Below, one piece after another: positions 33,401 through 46,700 of a stretch of DNA of 64,000 nucleotides (its first letter is position 1; each line of letters begins with the position of its first letter). Source of the stretch: Zonotrichia leucophrys gambelii (Eukaryota > Chordata > Aves > Passeriformes > Passerellidae); assembly GCF_028769735.1 (NCBI RefSeq), contig NC_088186.1:5549001-5613000 (forward strand). Reading direction: 5' to 3'. The notes below the pieces were generated by a model that was given only the letters and a program-made list of their open reading frames with translations, searched no databases and was not told where the DNA came from. Made by a program: the position numbers and the translations under genes.

Positions 33401-36400
33401 ATGGCATCTGACAGTCCTGAGTCTCTGATGACCTTGTGCACTGATTATTGCCTTCGCAACCTGGAGGGGACTCTCTGCTACCTCCTGGACAACGAAACGC
33501 TGCGGCTGCACCCCGACATCTTCCTGCCCAGCGAGATCTGTGACAAGCTTGTCAATGAGTACGTGCCAGGCCTGGTTTGGGAGGAGCTGGCAGCTCAGAG
33601 AAGGGGGGTTTAGTTCTCCAGTTGATCATATGGGCAAATAAGGGTTTGCACGAACTTCAGAAGGAAGTGTTCCCTTTTGTACTGCTGTCATTCTGATTTC
33701 TGTGGTTGTCACCCTTTCCAAGTTAGTCAGAGCTCAACGTGATGCTGTAAAAAGGGAAATGAAAAGAGTAAACCCAGAGTGAAACAGTCACTGCTTCTTC
33801 CTAGAATGTCAGTGAGCAACAAAGAAGCTTTCCCCTTTCCTATCACTGGAGCATTACAACACTCTGTCCAAGCAGAGAAATAAGAGTGCAAAGTGCTAAC
33901 AGATGTTAAATTTTAAGGCTGCTGCTCCCATAGTTTTATAAAGCATCTTGTTTCCAGGGATTTATGTAATTTGGCTGTCACAGTCTCTCTTGGCTGAACT
34001 TGTGCTCACAAAGTCTGGCAGAGAATTCTGGCCCACTAATTTTCTGAAAAATGGGGGGGAAAAATCAAATTACTACGTTTAAACAGCTAGGGAAAAAATT
34101 CCTGGAGTCTGTGCTTGCTAGAATCCAGTTTGCTCACACACGCTGAGTCCTGCACAAATCTTTGCCCAAGATTTTCCTAGGGATCCTTGGTTCTGTGCCA
34201 GAAGAGGTGGGTGAGCTGCTTTGCCCCAAAGGCTGATCTGGGTGATACTGGGAGGGGGTGGGTTGGGGTGTGCTCACAACTCTGTCACACTTCCTTGTCA
34301 CCAGTGCAGGTTCCAGAGCTGTGGCTGAGCCTGTGCTGTGCTAACACCATTGCCCCACACAGGTACGTGGAGCTGGTGAAGACAGACAGCATCTTTGAGC
34401 CCCATGAAAGCTTCTTCACCCTCTTCTCAGACCCACGGAGCACCAGGCTAGCTCGGATCCACCTGCGGGAGCACATTGTGCAGGACCAGGACCTGGAGGC
34501 CATCAGGAAGCAGGTGGGGCTGCACAGCTGCCACAGTACATAGCAGCACTGCTGCACAGGCACCAGCTGGAATCCCAGACACCCAGAGGTTCCCAAGGCT
34601 CCATCCTTTGCTGTCCAAGCCTTCTTTGGACTAACCTCCGCTTCTCCCAAAGCCACTGTTGGGAATGGCATAGGACACTGGTCAAGTTGGGTGATACATG
34701 GTTTCAGGCTGTCCCAGTGGGAGGTGTGGGGCAAACGGGGTGGGCACTTCACCTGTGAAATATCTCTAACCTTGATTTCCCTTTTTTCAGGATCTTATTG
34801 AGCTCTACCTGACTAACTGTGAGAAGCTGACAGCCAAGAGCCTGCAAACCTTGGTGAGCTTCAGCCACACACTGATCTCCCTGAGCCTCTTTGGCTGCAG
34901 CAATATCTTCTACGAGGAGGAGAACCCCGGGGGCTGCGAGGACGACTGCCTGGTGAACCCCACTCGCCAGGTCTTGGTCAAGGACTTCACTTTTGAGGGC
35001 TTCAGCCGCCTGCGCATCCTGAACCTGGGCCGGCTGATCGAGGGCGTGAACGTGGAGACGCTGCTGCGGCCCCTGGCCTCGCTCGCGGCGCTCGACCTCT
35101 CTGGGATCCAGCTCAGTGACGTGGCATTCCTCACCCAGTGGAAGGACAGTCTGGTTTCCTTAGTGCTTTACAACATGGACCTTTCCGAGGAGCACATCCA
35201 AGTGATTGCACAGCTTCGCAAGCTCAGGTCAGCACATCTGTTCTTCCTTCTTTATCCTTCTCCAGCTGATAGGGAAAGGTCTTTCAGGAATGGTCTTCTT
35301 GCAGATCTGTTCTTCCTTCTTTATCCTTCTCTAGCTGATAGGGAAAGGTCTTTCAGGAATGGTCTTCTTGCCTGCTATCAGAGAGGCACTCACAGCTGGG
35401 TTCAGCTTATAAACCTTCCTGTGAACAGGCTCCCTGATTGTACTCATCACTGTACATATCTGACATGTCTAAAGCCAGCCTGAATTTTTGCTTGTAAGAA
35501 GACACCACTTAGTAGAAACTTCCCATTGGAAAAACAAAACCCAACATATATATGACCCCATCACCCTCACTTGGTGTGCAACAGGTAGAAGACACTTTTG
35601 TGAGTGGGATGTTTGCTCCAGTCTTCAGTATGAGCCTGCAAAGTCTCTCTGTCCTGTAAGGAACCCCACCTGCACACAATGCTGGTCAGTTTGTCCCACC
35701 ACTCCCTTAACAGCAAGAATTCCTCAAAGCTTAAGCATTTAAATACCTGAAAGAAATCAGGATAATGTAATAGCCTGGGGTGGAAAAAATAAAAGATGGG
35801 GGAAGCAGACAAAAACCTGTGCAACTTAATTTGTGGGATGAGGCAAGATACGTTTCTGGGGATGCACAGATCTTCTGGTGCATCTAAATCTCCAGGTAGG
35901 AATGCTCAGGTGGCTGCTGTGATGGAGGTTGGAAAAGGCAGTTTCTGAGCCTGGAGCAATTTCCTTTGTGATGTGTGGCTAGATGACTCACTGTGGTCCA
36001 TTCCAAGTAGCTCTCTACCAAATACCTGTGTGCTTTGGTTAGACACAGGGCCAGCTGCTGCTGCCAGAACCTACACAACCACATTCCTGTATCTTGGGAA
36101 GGAAATAATGATAAATAATAATCACACTTGGCTCTGGCAGGGAGGCAGAAGCCCCAGTTAATGCTTTCCAGGCTGTGAGATGCTCTCTGTCACTTGCAGG
36201 CACCTGGATATCTCTCGAGACCACCTGTCCAGTTATTACAAGTTCAAGCTGACCCGGCGGGTTCTCAACTTGTTTGTGGAGAACCTGGTGAACCTCACTT
36301 CACTCGACATCTCAGGGCACACCATGCTGGAGAACTGCACTATCCCCAGCATGGAGGAGAAGATGGGCCAGACAAGGTAAGGGAACAGCAGTTCCTGAGG

Positions 36401-39400
36401 TCTGCTTGGATGGATAGATCAGTCAAAGATGAATTAAGAACAATTCCCTCTTCTGAGTTCTCAAATTCTGTTGGTTTAATCAGTACTAAAAAGTAGGATA
36501 CAACTCTTGCCAGGTTCCCCTGACAGTAGAGACTGGTGTGAGAATCAGCTGTGATTGCTGTATGCAACACATGTAAGGACTTGTAAGAGTAATAAAGAAT
36601 TCATCCCATCTGCCTGCCATGCATATCTGAAGTATTTCAGTTCTTTTCCCCACACACATTCTCCCAGGGATCTTCTGCTGGATTCTTTTCTGAAAAGACT
36701 CCAAAGCCCTTTACACATTTCCTACACAGAATCCTCTTACTCTTGTGGAAATCCAGGCTTTTCTGACAGAACATTTATACACTGAGTCAATACATCAGCA
36801 CTTATAGGAGGGATGTGTGTTTTAGGACCTTGGAATCTAAAGGCCTGTTTCAGATTTGACCTGAATACTGGGTAGATCAACCCTTGGAAACTCTGGTGCC
36901 CCTCAGGAGAGGCAGACCTAGAGGTCTGGCTTTCCACATCAGCCAAGAGCTCTGCCCTCCTATTAAGCCCTTGCTGAACAGAATCAAAAAAGTGAGACAG
37001 TAATGGCTCCTTTGCACCAGAGCTGGTGAAAATGCACTGGCTCTTGGTCAACAAGGAATATGGCAGCCGAAACAGTGTTCTTGCATGCTCACAGAAGCAG
37101 ACTTAGCATGTCTGTCACATTACAAATACATTGGATGAGTGAAATCCAAATCCACAGCCCTTTAAGAGGAAATTTCCACCCCAACTAGTGAATTTCCAGG
37201 ACAGATTTTACCTGGAAAAGCTGCATTCTGTCTGCAGTAATTCTTTCTGCTGGTTCCATTCAGCATGTTCACCTTTCACTCAGGATCACCTGGGATGAGT
37301 ATTTAGAGTTATGTTCACAAGCAGCTGCCTGGTATAAAATGAAGTGTAGCTTTGAAGGAGTACAGTCAGAGTGAATGGAGGGCTGGCAGCCATCTCTGTG
37401 GCAGGAAACCTGAAGAAACATGGTACCAACATGTGCAATCTCTTGTGTTTTCACCCCAGCATTGAGCCAGCAAAGAGCAGCATTGCTCCCTTCCGGGGCC
37501 TGAAACGACCACTGCAGTTCTTGGGCCTCTTTGAAACATCCCTCTGCCGCCTGACCCATATTCCAGCCTACAAGGTAAGGAGGCTGCAGGAGCTTGTTAG
37601 AAGTTGAAAGAACATGAGAACCCTGGCTGCCAGTAGAGTGGAGTTCTTTGGGTCTTGGGTGTGACAGCTGAGCTCTGACCTTTCAATAACTACTTCGTAA
37701 TGCAAGAAAACTGCCAGAAAGCAAGACCTGTACCCCACATAGTTTTTATAAGGATTGAAAAACATTGGAGAAAAGTATGGAGAAATCATCCTTCCTGGAG
37801 GATGTCTGTGACTACAGAGAAGGATTTAAGACAGTAGGAGTCCTACTTTTGAATAGCATCCTCCTGCCCCAAAGGTGCCTTTTCTCATCCCTCTGGACTG
37901 CAAAGTGACTCAACCTCTGTCTCATCCTGGGCTGAATCTGCTCTCAGGGCAGAGGGAAGGTATAACCTTTGACCTTCCAGAGTTTGCTTCTCATGTTGCT
38001 TTTCCTCTTTCATCATTTCTCCCCTGACTCTTTTTGCTGTTCCACACCAGGTGAGTGGAGACAAGAACGAAGAGCAAGTCCTGAATGCCATCGAGGCTTA
38101 CACCGAGCACCGGCCGGAAATCACCTCCCGGGCCATCAACCTGCTTTTCGACATTGCCCGCATCGAGCGCTGCAGCCAGCTGCTGAGAGCCCTCCAGGTA
38201 AGCCTTGGCCTCACCCTGACAAGGGGAATTTTGCACTCCCAGTCTTGTTTTCCACCCAGGCCATTCCAGAGGAAGTTCCAGTAGCGCAGTGGAACTGGGT
38301 GTCTTCATTTCCTAAGCACATTCCTGCAATGCCTGGGCCACGCTTTCCTTGAGGGCTTCTAACATCACCCCAAGAATCAGCAGCAAGTCTGTGGCACTGA
38401 AGCTCTGTGTTGCTTCTCTGCAGCTGGTGATCACAGCCCTCAAGTGCCACAAGGATGACAAGAACATCCAGGTGACGGGCAGCGCCGCGCTGTTCTACCT
38501 GACCAACTCCGAGTACCGCATGGAGCAGAGCGTGAAGCTGCGGCGCCAGGTCATCCAGGTGGTGCTCAATGGCATGGAGTCCTACCAGGAGGTCACAGTA
38601 AGAGCCCAGGCACCTTTGGTTCCCACAGTCTTCTTTCCCTGTATCAATTCTTTAGCTTGGTGACAGCATTTGGGTTTCCTCTGCCTGCAGGGAGTTAAAC
38701 AGAAGTTACTGCCTGCCCAGGCCTGCTCCTGGTCTCCTTTTTATCCATGAACAGTGGTCAAAGCATGTGTGTGACACACAGATACCCAGCACTGGCTGTG
38801 GGGTGAAATTGTTGTGGGTAAAGGACATGTTGAGTCAACAGAAAGAAACATCTCAAATCTCTGTACTGGAAGTGAGCTGTGTAGAGAGCTAATAGGCAGT
38901 GAGGAACTGGCTTGGAAAGCAACAGGCCCTGGATAATTGGGTGGCCTTGTGAGACTGGAGTGACAGTCATGGAGCATGGCTAAAGCACAGCACGGGATTA
39001 GAGGGTAAGAGAAATCTCAGCAGTTGTAGTCAGGCAAGAAGATGCTTTCAGTACCAAGCAGCAAGGAAACACGAGATGGTGGGGTCTGTGCTTTTGTAGC
39101 CACTTGGCCCAGTGTTTGCTTCCTTTTGGCCCAGGTGCAGCGGAACTGCTGCCTGACCCTGTGTAACTTCAGCATTCCCGAGGAGCTGGAGTTCCAGTAC
39201 CGCCGAGTGAACGAGCTGCTGCTCAACATCCTCAACCAGAGCCGGCAGGACGAGTCCATCCAGCGCATCGCTGTGCACCTCTGCAACGCCCTGGTCTGCC
39301 AGGTGGACAACGACCACAAAGAAGCTGTGGGCAAGATGGGGTTTGTCATGGTTGGTATGGTCCCAAGGTGTCTGCTTATCCATAACCTAGGACAATTCCC

Positions 39401-42400
39401 TTACAGCTGCCCATCGAATGCCTCCAGCCATGATCCATCCTTGCAATATCACAGAAGGGAACCAGTGTCCCAGCAATGCTGAGCTCTTCTGGAACCCAAC
39501 CCTTTACTTGCTTAGCAGCACTGGAGGTTGTGATCTCAGAGACAGGCTGGTGTGAGGGCAGGAAGGCACTGCAACCTAACACCTGACCTCACCACATCAG
39601 GTTATTTCTAGATCTGGGACCACCTTGTGACTGTCTCCTTCTGCTTCTCCCCAAGTTTGCATCAATTTCCCAAATCAAACAATATGCCCCACCTTTTCCA
39701 AGAACTGCAAGGGCTGTTGCTTTGCTGCAGTTATGGTGCATCCCAGATCTTGTCATACAGCTCAAAACTGACTTAACTGCAAACTCAACAGCTCAGGGAC
39801 TGGGGCATATTTCAGCTCTGTGAATACTTACAGCTTGGAACATGACCCAGTCCCACTGGTTTAGAGAAAGATATCTCACATAGGTTCTCTGCAAAAGATC
39901 AAAATTGGCCATAACTGCTGTGATACTGCAGGGCTGGTTAAGTTTTAGGTCCATGATTTTTGAACTGTTTCTCACTCTTCCTCTTTCTTTGCCCACAGAC
40001 AATGCTAAAGTTGATTCAGAAGAAGTTGGCTGATAAAACGGTGAGTGTTTCTCAAAGAAAAACATACATAGAGTACTTTCTCTTCAGTCTGACTTAGGCA
40101 TGGAAATCAGCCCAGAGTGCCAGCTCAGCTTCTCTGACAAACACAAGACATCTCAGCTGATGCTGCAGAATTTCTTGTTCCAGGGTGAGGGCAGGGGAAT
40201 GTGACAGAGAGGCAAAAATATTAAACAAAAAACCCACTTACTGACAAGTTGAAAGTGAACAAGGTTTTCTTACCTCTGAAGTCATCTGGGGTGATGCCAG
40301 AGAGGAAACAGGTGATTGCTTTGCACCAGTCTCCTGCATTAGCAAAGCTCTGATTCTGTCCTTTTCCCTACAGTGTGATCAGGTGATGGAGTTCTCCTGG
40401 AGTGCCCTCTGGAACATCACTGATGAGACCCCAGATAACTGTGAGATGTTCCTTAACTACAGTGGCATGAAACTGTTCTTGGAGTGCTTGAAAGTAAGTG
40501 TCTGATTGTCTCTGGAGAGATGCTGACAGGAGCAGTGGAGGTGCAGGTGCCTGGGGAGGATCCCTGGCTCTGCTCCTCTCCAAGCATTACTTCCTACACT
40601 TCACAAACAAGAAAGAAAAAACTTGTGTAAGTTCTTCTTTCTCACATCATTCCACCCAGCCAGTAAAACAGAGAAACTTACAGTGAACACATCTTCCCCT
40701 CTGCCCATCTTTGCTCAGCCCCCTCAAGCAGTGAACAGTGGGCCTGGTTTTGATCCTCCCTTTTCACACATACCTTCAGCACCATTTGGCACCTGCCAAG
40801 GGGCCATTGCTGACTACCCAGAGATACTGAGCTTTTCTAGATGTGCTGTACAGCCTTTTCCCAGGGTTGCTTGTTCTCAGCATCACCAGAGTCCTGCCTG
40901 TGTATAATCCTGTTCCTTGCCTGGCCAGGAGTTCCCAGAGAAGCAGGAGCTGCACCGTAACATGCTGGGCCTCCTGGGCAACGTGGCAGAGGTGAAGGAG
41001 CTCCGCCCGCAGCTCATGACCTCCCAGTTCATCAGTGTGTTCAGGTGAGTGCCTGGCTGGTCACCAGCTGGGCTCTGATCTCCTCCTGACCCACCTGGAG
41101 ACTTGTGAATCTTTACTGCATCAGCAGCTCTAAGTGATCTCTTCTCTCTTGGCAGCAACCTGCTGGAGAGCAAAGCTGATGGGATTGAGGTGTCATATAA
41201 TGCCTGTGGAGTGCTCTCCCATATCATGTTTGACGGTTTAGAGGCCTGGGGGATCTGTGAGCCTCACAGAGAAGAAGTTGTGAAGAGGATGTGGGCAGCA
41301 ATCCAGAGCTGGGATATCAACTCCAGGAGAAATATCAATTACAGGTGAGCAGTGGAAAAGTTTGGCCCATTCACATGGGAGCCAGGATTGTCATAAGAAG
41401 GAAACACCAAGAGAGAGAGCCTACCATGGAGGCTTGTTCAGAGTGAAGGAGAAACATCTTTCTTTAGTCAGGGTTTTCCATCTTCCTTTGAAACATGTTA
41501 CATAAGATGCTGAAATTAGACACCTTACCTCACAATTCCTATGAGAGAAGTTTGGCAGCCCAGCAGAATTTCTCCTGCAAGTTTTTGCTGAAATTGAGTA
41601 GTTCAGGAAAAACATGGTCTGTCTGGGGCTGCCTAAGCATTTTCCTCTGATACTGCTGTCCTTTGCAATCTGTCCTTTAAAGTCTGTTTGCTTCCCAAAG
41701 CCACATGCCTTTCACTCTTCTCTGGGGCACAGGTACCAGAAATCCCTTCAAAGGTTAATACAACTGCTGGAGTCCTCTAAACCCCTTCCTGTAAGAGGCT
41801 GTCAGGTACTCAGAATTCCCTTAGTGCTTGGCAGGGATCCAGAACTGGCATTCCAGTGCCTGTTTACACTATGGACAGTAAAGTATAGTTGTCAGAAGAA
41901 ACACAGGAACCCTTGCACGTGTGCAGCCAGCTTTGCCCGGGTATAGTTTGGCTTTGTCCCTCAAACTGATCAGTGCTGCTGGATTTCAGCTCTTGTGAGG
42001 AAATGCCTAATGGAGATGGAAATCAGTTCCTGTGGTCAGTTGCCTTCATTGCAGCTGTTTCTCTGACCAGTGTGTTTGTGCTGAAGTGGTGGGGGCTGTA
42101 ATCCTGCCAGCACTGCCCTGGGACACTGACTTGGCCTTGGTGCCAGAATGTTTGAAATGCCAATGGATTTACTGCTGTGGTATCTATGAGCAGATCCCTT
42201 GCTGTATTGTATTGCTGTGAGTGGCAAAGGTGTTGAAAGAAGAAGCTCTTGGATTTTTAACAACTTCTATAATATTTCTGTGCAGGTCATTTGAACCAAT
42301 CCTTCGACTTCTTCCACAAGGGATCTCCCCAGTCAGCCAGCACTGGGCCACCTGGGCACTCTATAACCTGGTCTCTGTCTACCGTAAGTTCTCTTTTTGG

Positions 42401-43782
42401 AATCATATTCCCTGCACTGTAGAAGCTGAGAGGGTGAACCTGAGGCTGTCAGCAGAAAAGGTGTTGCAAGATAAACTGTGTAGGTAGAGAAAACCTTTGA
42501 ATCATGCAGGGATGCATGCACAGCCAAATAAAGCTAATTAGGAAATTCCTTCACTGTTTTGATTCTTCTCCTTCCCCTCCTGCCACTCTTTGTACACTGA
42601 TGTGAGGGTTCACAAGGACCTGATTTATTCTTTTCTCTGCAGCTGACAAGTACTGCCCACTGCTGATCAAAGAAGGTGGGATCCCTCTCCTGAAGGACAT
42701 GATTAAAATGGCCTCAGCACGACAAGAGACCAAGGAAATGGCCCGGTAGGACACCAGTGCACATCACAAACTCCCAGTTTAGCCTTAGTTGTTTTTAATT
42801 CTTCCCCTAAGTGAGGCTACCAAAGCAAGGCCTGTAGTGATCTGTACAAGAGGTATGAATTGATAGAGGAGAAGCAGAGGAAAAGAGGATGAAAACAGAA
42901 TACTAGAGATGTTTATAGGTGGGCAGTACACACAGATCATTACCAAGCAGCTGGGTTGTAGATTGGCTTTTTGAGCACGTGGCTAATTGCAGTTCTTAGG
43001 CCAGTGGTCTTCAGTTATCACTTTTCCCTGTACTTGGGAGGGCTGCCTGTCTTCAGAATCATACTGGCCTGTCACTGAACTGTCAACTGCACAGTTAAAA
43101 TGAGAGCATTCTTCAGAAGGTAGAGTCCATCACCCTTGCTATACATGCATTTTTCACACTTGCAATGACACCTTTCTTTGGAGTCATCCTTTCAGAGTTG
43201 CAAAAACCAGCTGCAGTTTCTGATCATTGGCAAAGTGAGAGCTGTAATTTCATACCTGCAGGATGAATAGAAGAGAGGGGTAGAGATCTGGGAATACATA
43301 CCTGGGCAGCAGGTATTCCCACAGCTGAGGGTTCCTAGATTCTGGAGGGCACTGGAGCCTGCAGAAGACAGTCAGAGTTACACACAGTGTGTGGGGTGGG
43401 ACAGGTGACAGCACAGTGAAGGACAAACATTTGTATTAATGTATTTCCTGGTGGGATTTAAAGGCATCTGAGGTTTTGGGTGTGGGGGTAATGAATGAAT
43501 GGTCACAGGTGGTCCTGGATATGCACTACCATAATTTGAAATTCCAAACTGGAAGTTGCTTTTGTGGAGTTTGCTGGTTTTGACACAGTTTGTGTCTCAG
43601 ATACAAACAGGACACTGTTAACACAGAAATCAACTCTGGGACAGTTCTTACCTTACTGTCCCACAGCTCAGGTGCAATAAGCTTTAAACTAAACCCTCTC
43701 TCCTTGTCCTTGTTTTATCCATAGGAAAGTTATAGAGCACTGCAGTAACTTTAAGGAGGAGAACATGGACACTTCCAGATAG
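33401..43782 (+). CDS. ZER1: Zyg-11-related CUL2 E3 ligase substrate receptor
   Basis: ZER1 links CUL2-elongin B/C to proteins with N-terminal Gly or small-residue degrons. Coding exons: 33401-33558, 34363-34513, 34791-35227, 36200-36376, 37460-37574, 38051-38197, 38424-38597, 39135-39350, 39999-40040, 40374-40493, 40929-41044, 41156-41344, 42286-42383, 42643-42745, 43725-43782. Frames join throughout, giving 766 aa, equal to my recall of human. The N-terminus (SLMTLCTDYCLRNLEG, then HPDIFLPSEICDKLVNEY) is the VHL-box region that binds elongin/CUL2. Leucine-rich repeats follow at about 100-330 (ELYLTNCEKLTAKSL, RLRILNLGR, AALDLSGIQ). From about 390 armadillo-like helices include NIQVTGSAALFYLTN, QRNCCLTLCNFSIPEE, WSALWNITDETPDNCEMF, NMLGLLGNVAEVKELRP and SYNACGVLSHIMF, the degron pocket. 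The ATG has A at -3 and G at +4; the exon begins at 33295. Confidence 0.97.
35236..35371. repeat. 69-bp tandem duplication in ZER1 intron
   Basis: Two copies of a 69-bp unit beginning ATCTGTTCTTCCTTC lie at 35236 and 35305, and they differ at one visible position (CCAGC against CTAGC). The array begins 9 bases after the donor of the third coding exon. The unit is 23 codons, so the exon's frame stays open through both copies. Confidence 0.92.
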
Positions 43783-46700
43783 AGGCACTCACCCACTGCC
43801 TCTTGCCAGCACTGTATCCAGCTTCTCTCTAACTCACTGTACATAGGGAGGACTCTTTCTTACCAACTTGCCCGTTGGAAGGAAACTTTATGTGTGTGTG
43901 TGAGACCCTCAGTAGATGAAGGTGAATAGGGGAGGGGGGAGGGACTTTTTGCACAACAAAATGCTTTCCTTAACTTAGTGGACTTTTTTGTTATGAAGTT
44001 TCAGGTTGAAGTTCTGTGTGTATGATTTCTGTATAAAAAGAAAACAAAAAACAAAGACAATTACATTATGTATCTTTTAACCATTTATTTTAGACCACAC
44101 AGAGAGCCTCAAATGACCATGAGCTTGAACACCTAGTTGTGTGATCACTAGTGTGACGTTTATTTCCCACTTTTTAGAAAATTCCCTTTTGCTGTACTGC
44201 ATGAGGTCCTGTGATGTCTGCAAGAACACCAGTCCTGAATCAGCATTGGCTGCTCAGTGGGGCAGTGATGAGTTATTTATTTGGTTAGAGAGGTTGGGGG
44301 ACACAATACCAGAGAGATAAACCAAAAGAACTTCTTTAAAAAAGAAGTTTTAGTGAGACTTAGAAATGGAGAAACTAGGGAAGGCTTTTCAAGCTAATTC
44401 ACTCCCTTAAGGGCTTTTTAATGGAAGACTCACATTAATGGATGCATTGCTAATTCTGTGTGGGTCATTTGGAAATAAGACTTCCCCAATAAAGTCAAGA
44501 GGTCTGTTTTGTCCCCATTGGCAGTACAGTGGGATCTGCCAGCCCAGCCAGCCTCAGAAGGTCAGGGATGAGCAGCAGAACCAGTTATACCTTCTTGGCT
44601 TGAAGGGAGCCTGTGCAACAAGGCACAAGGTTTGTTCACAAAGGGCTACACATCTTCATTCCAGTCCTTCCCCACCTTTTTTAGTAGTGTTCTGTTTTGT
44701 AAGGAAGGACTACAAAGCCAGAGTATTTCCCTCTGCATACTATACCCTGCTGGGCCCTGGTCCTGAGCAGCTGTACCCCCCTGGGCAAGTCCCAGGAGGG
44801 GACTGGAGCTGTTCTGCCCATCCTCAGTCTGTGTCATCACAAGCTGTGCTCAGTAGCATCATAATCTCCCTTCCCAGGAAGCTCACTGCAGCACAGCTGC
44901 TGGAATTGGATGTGTGGAGTCTCCAGGCACCCTCTGAAGGGCAATAGCACCTTTTGTTCCACCCCAACATCTCCCCCTACCCTCAGAAGCAGAAGGCCCT
45001 ATTGCTGTTGACTCCCAGAAGCACTTACCAGTGCAGTCCCAGTCCCAGTCTGTGTGACACAGGTGACAGGAGAGTCCCACTGATCTGGTCTTCCCCTGTG
45101 ACACTCCAGACCTATAATGGTTCAAGAAGCTGAAGGCCAAGCTCTGCCTCACAGCCAGGCACTCAACAGCACAGTTGTCCATATCACAGCCCACTGCTCA
45201 ACACAGTTCTTTGACAAATCTTGCCTTAGAAGGGACTCAGAAAAGATGTTGTGCCTGGTAGAAGGAAGATGGGCCCATGGCCATGCAGGCTGGCACATTT
45301 CAGGCCTCAGAGCACAGTAACTCGCTGCTCTCTTCCCTTGTACACTTTGCTCTCAGATTTGAGTCGCTGCTATGAGGCTCTGCAAATGCTCAGAGTTCAT
45401 GTTGTCCTTGTGAGCACGTTAGAGATGGATCCTTGATCCACAAACTGACACTTTAACTGACAGAACACAACTGCCTGGAGAGGTTTACTTTTACTGCCAA
45501 TACGGTGTTATTCAATGTCTTTTTTTTTTCTTTTTAACCATACGTCAATTTGTTTTGGTATTGTGAGATCTGTACTTTTTTCTTTTAAGTGTTTTTCAAA
45601 CTTATATATTTTTGTGTCACTTTTAAATTGTTTTCATAAGATTGCAAAACTTGACAAATTATACTTTTTTTTGCAGTCATTTGAAATGTATTTTTCTCTT
45701 ATTCCTGTTTCCCAAGAATTTGTGTCCCTATGAGCTTATTTCAAGATCTGTTTGCTGTGTAACATTTGCTAATCCTTCCTTCTAGATGCAAAACTAAGGG
45801 GGGCTGCAAATACAGCCTTGGTTGTTAGGGGAGTCAGGCTTTGCTCTTTAACTCCCCATTTAGTGCTGCTGTCCTTGGGAAGTTGTTTCACATGGCAGTA
45901 CCACCCACCACATCTGCTTCCTTTCCAAAGCCCATGTAGTGAAAGCTCCTGTCACTGAAATCTTGAACCAGCTGACAAAAAGCACTCAAGATTCTGGCCA
46001 TGTTGGCAGGGTGGGAGTAGAGCAGAAGGGGACAGGTGACAGATGGGAGGTATCAGAAAGCCTTGTCCCCAGAAAGCAGCTGCCACACTGGGGAGACAGT
46101 GGGGCTGGGGAACTCCATCTCAGCTGGAGCAGATCCCAGCCTCTCACTGCAATCCAAGCCCAGCAGTTCAGCTCTACTCTGAGACTTTGGCACAACTACA
46201 TCAAGGCTAATGACAACCAATGGCTTGGTTTTATCTGCCTTGAGACCCCAAAGGTTTGGGTTTTCCAAACCAGTGCTTCCACAAGTTGAGCAGTTACTGG
46301 AGTTTCACCTGCTGCATCCCAAACTAACAAGATCCACTCTGCATCAAAGCTGTTTCACACTGCAGAGGTAACCTCTGTTCTCACTGCTCACAGACCCTCA
46401 GCAAGCTGTACCTCCCAAACCAGCATAAAAAGATTTCAGTTTCCCAGCAATAAGGAGATGAATGGAAGCAGGCCAGGCTGACAGAAAAGCTCAGCTTGCT
46501 GAAATCTGTCACCATTCCCAGGTGAAAGAGAGAACTCTTAACTGGGCAAGTGCAGAAAGCCTCACGTAAGATTTTGACTCAGGCCACCAACAAGGTAAAT
46601 GCCTGAGGCAGCACATGAAAAGGAATAATACCCCTGTTAGAGTAACATGAGCTTTGCCTACAAACTTCAGTGTCTTCAAGATTTCGTGAGCTGAAAAATA

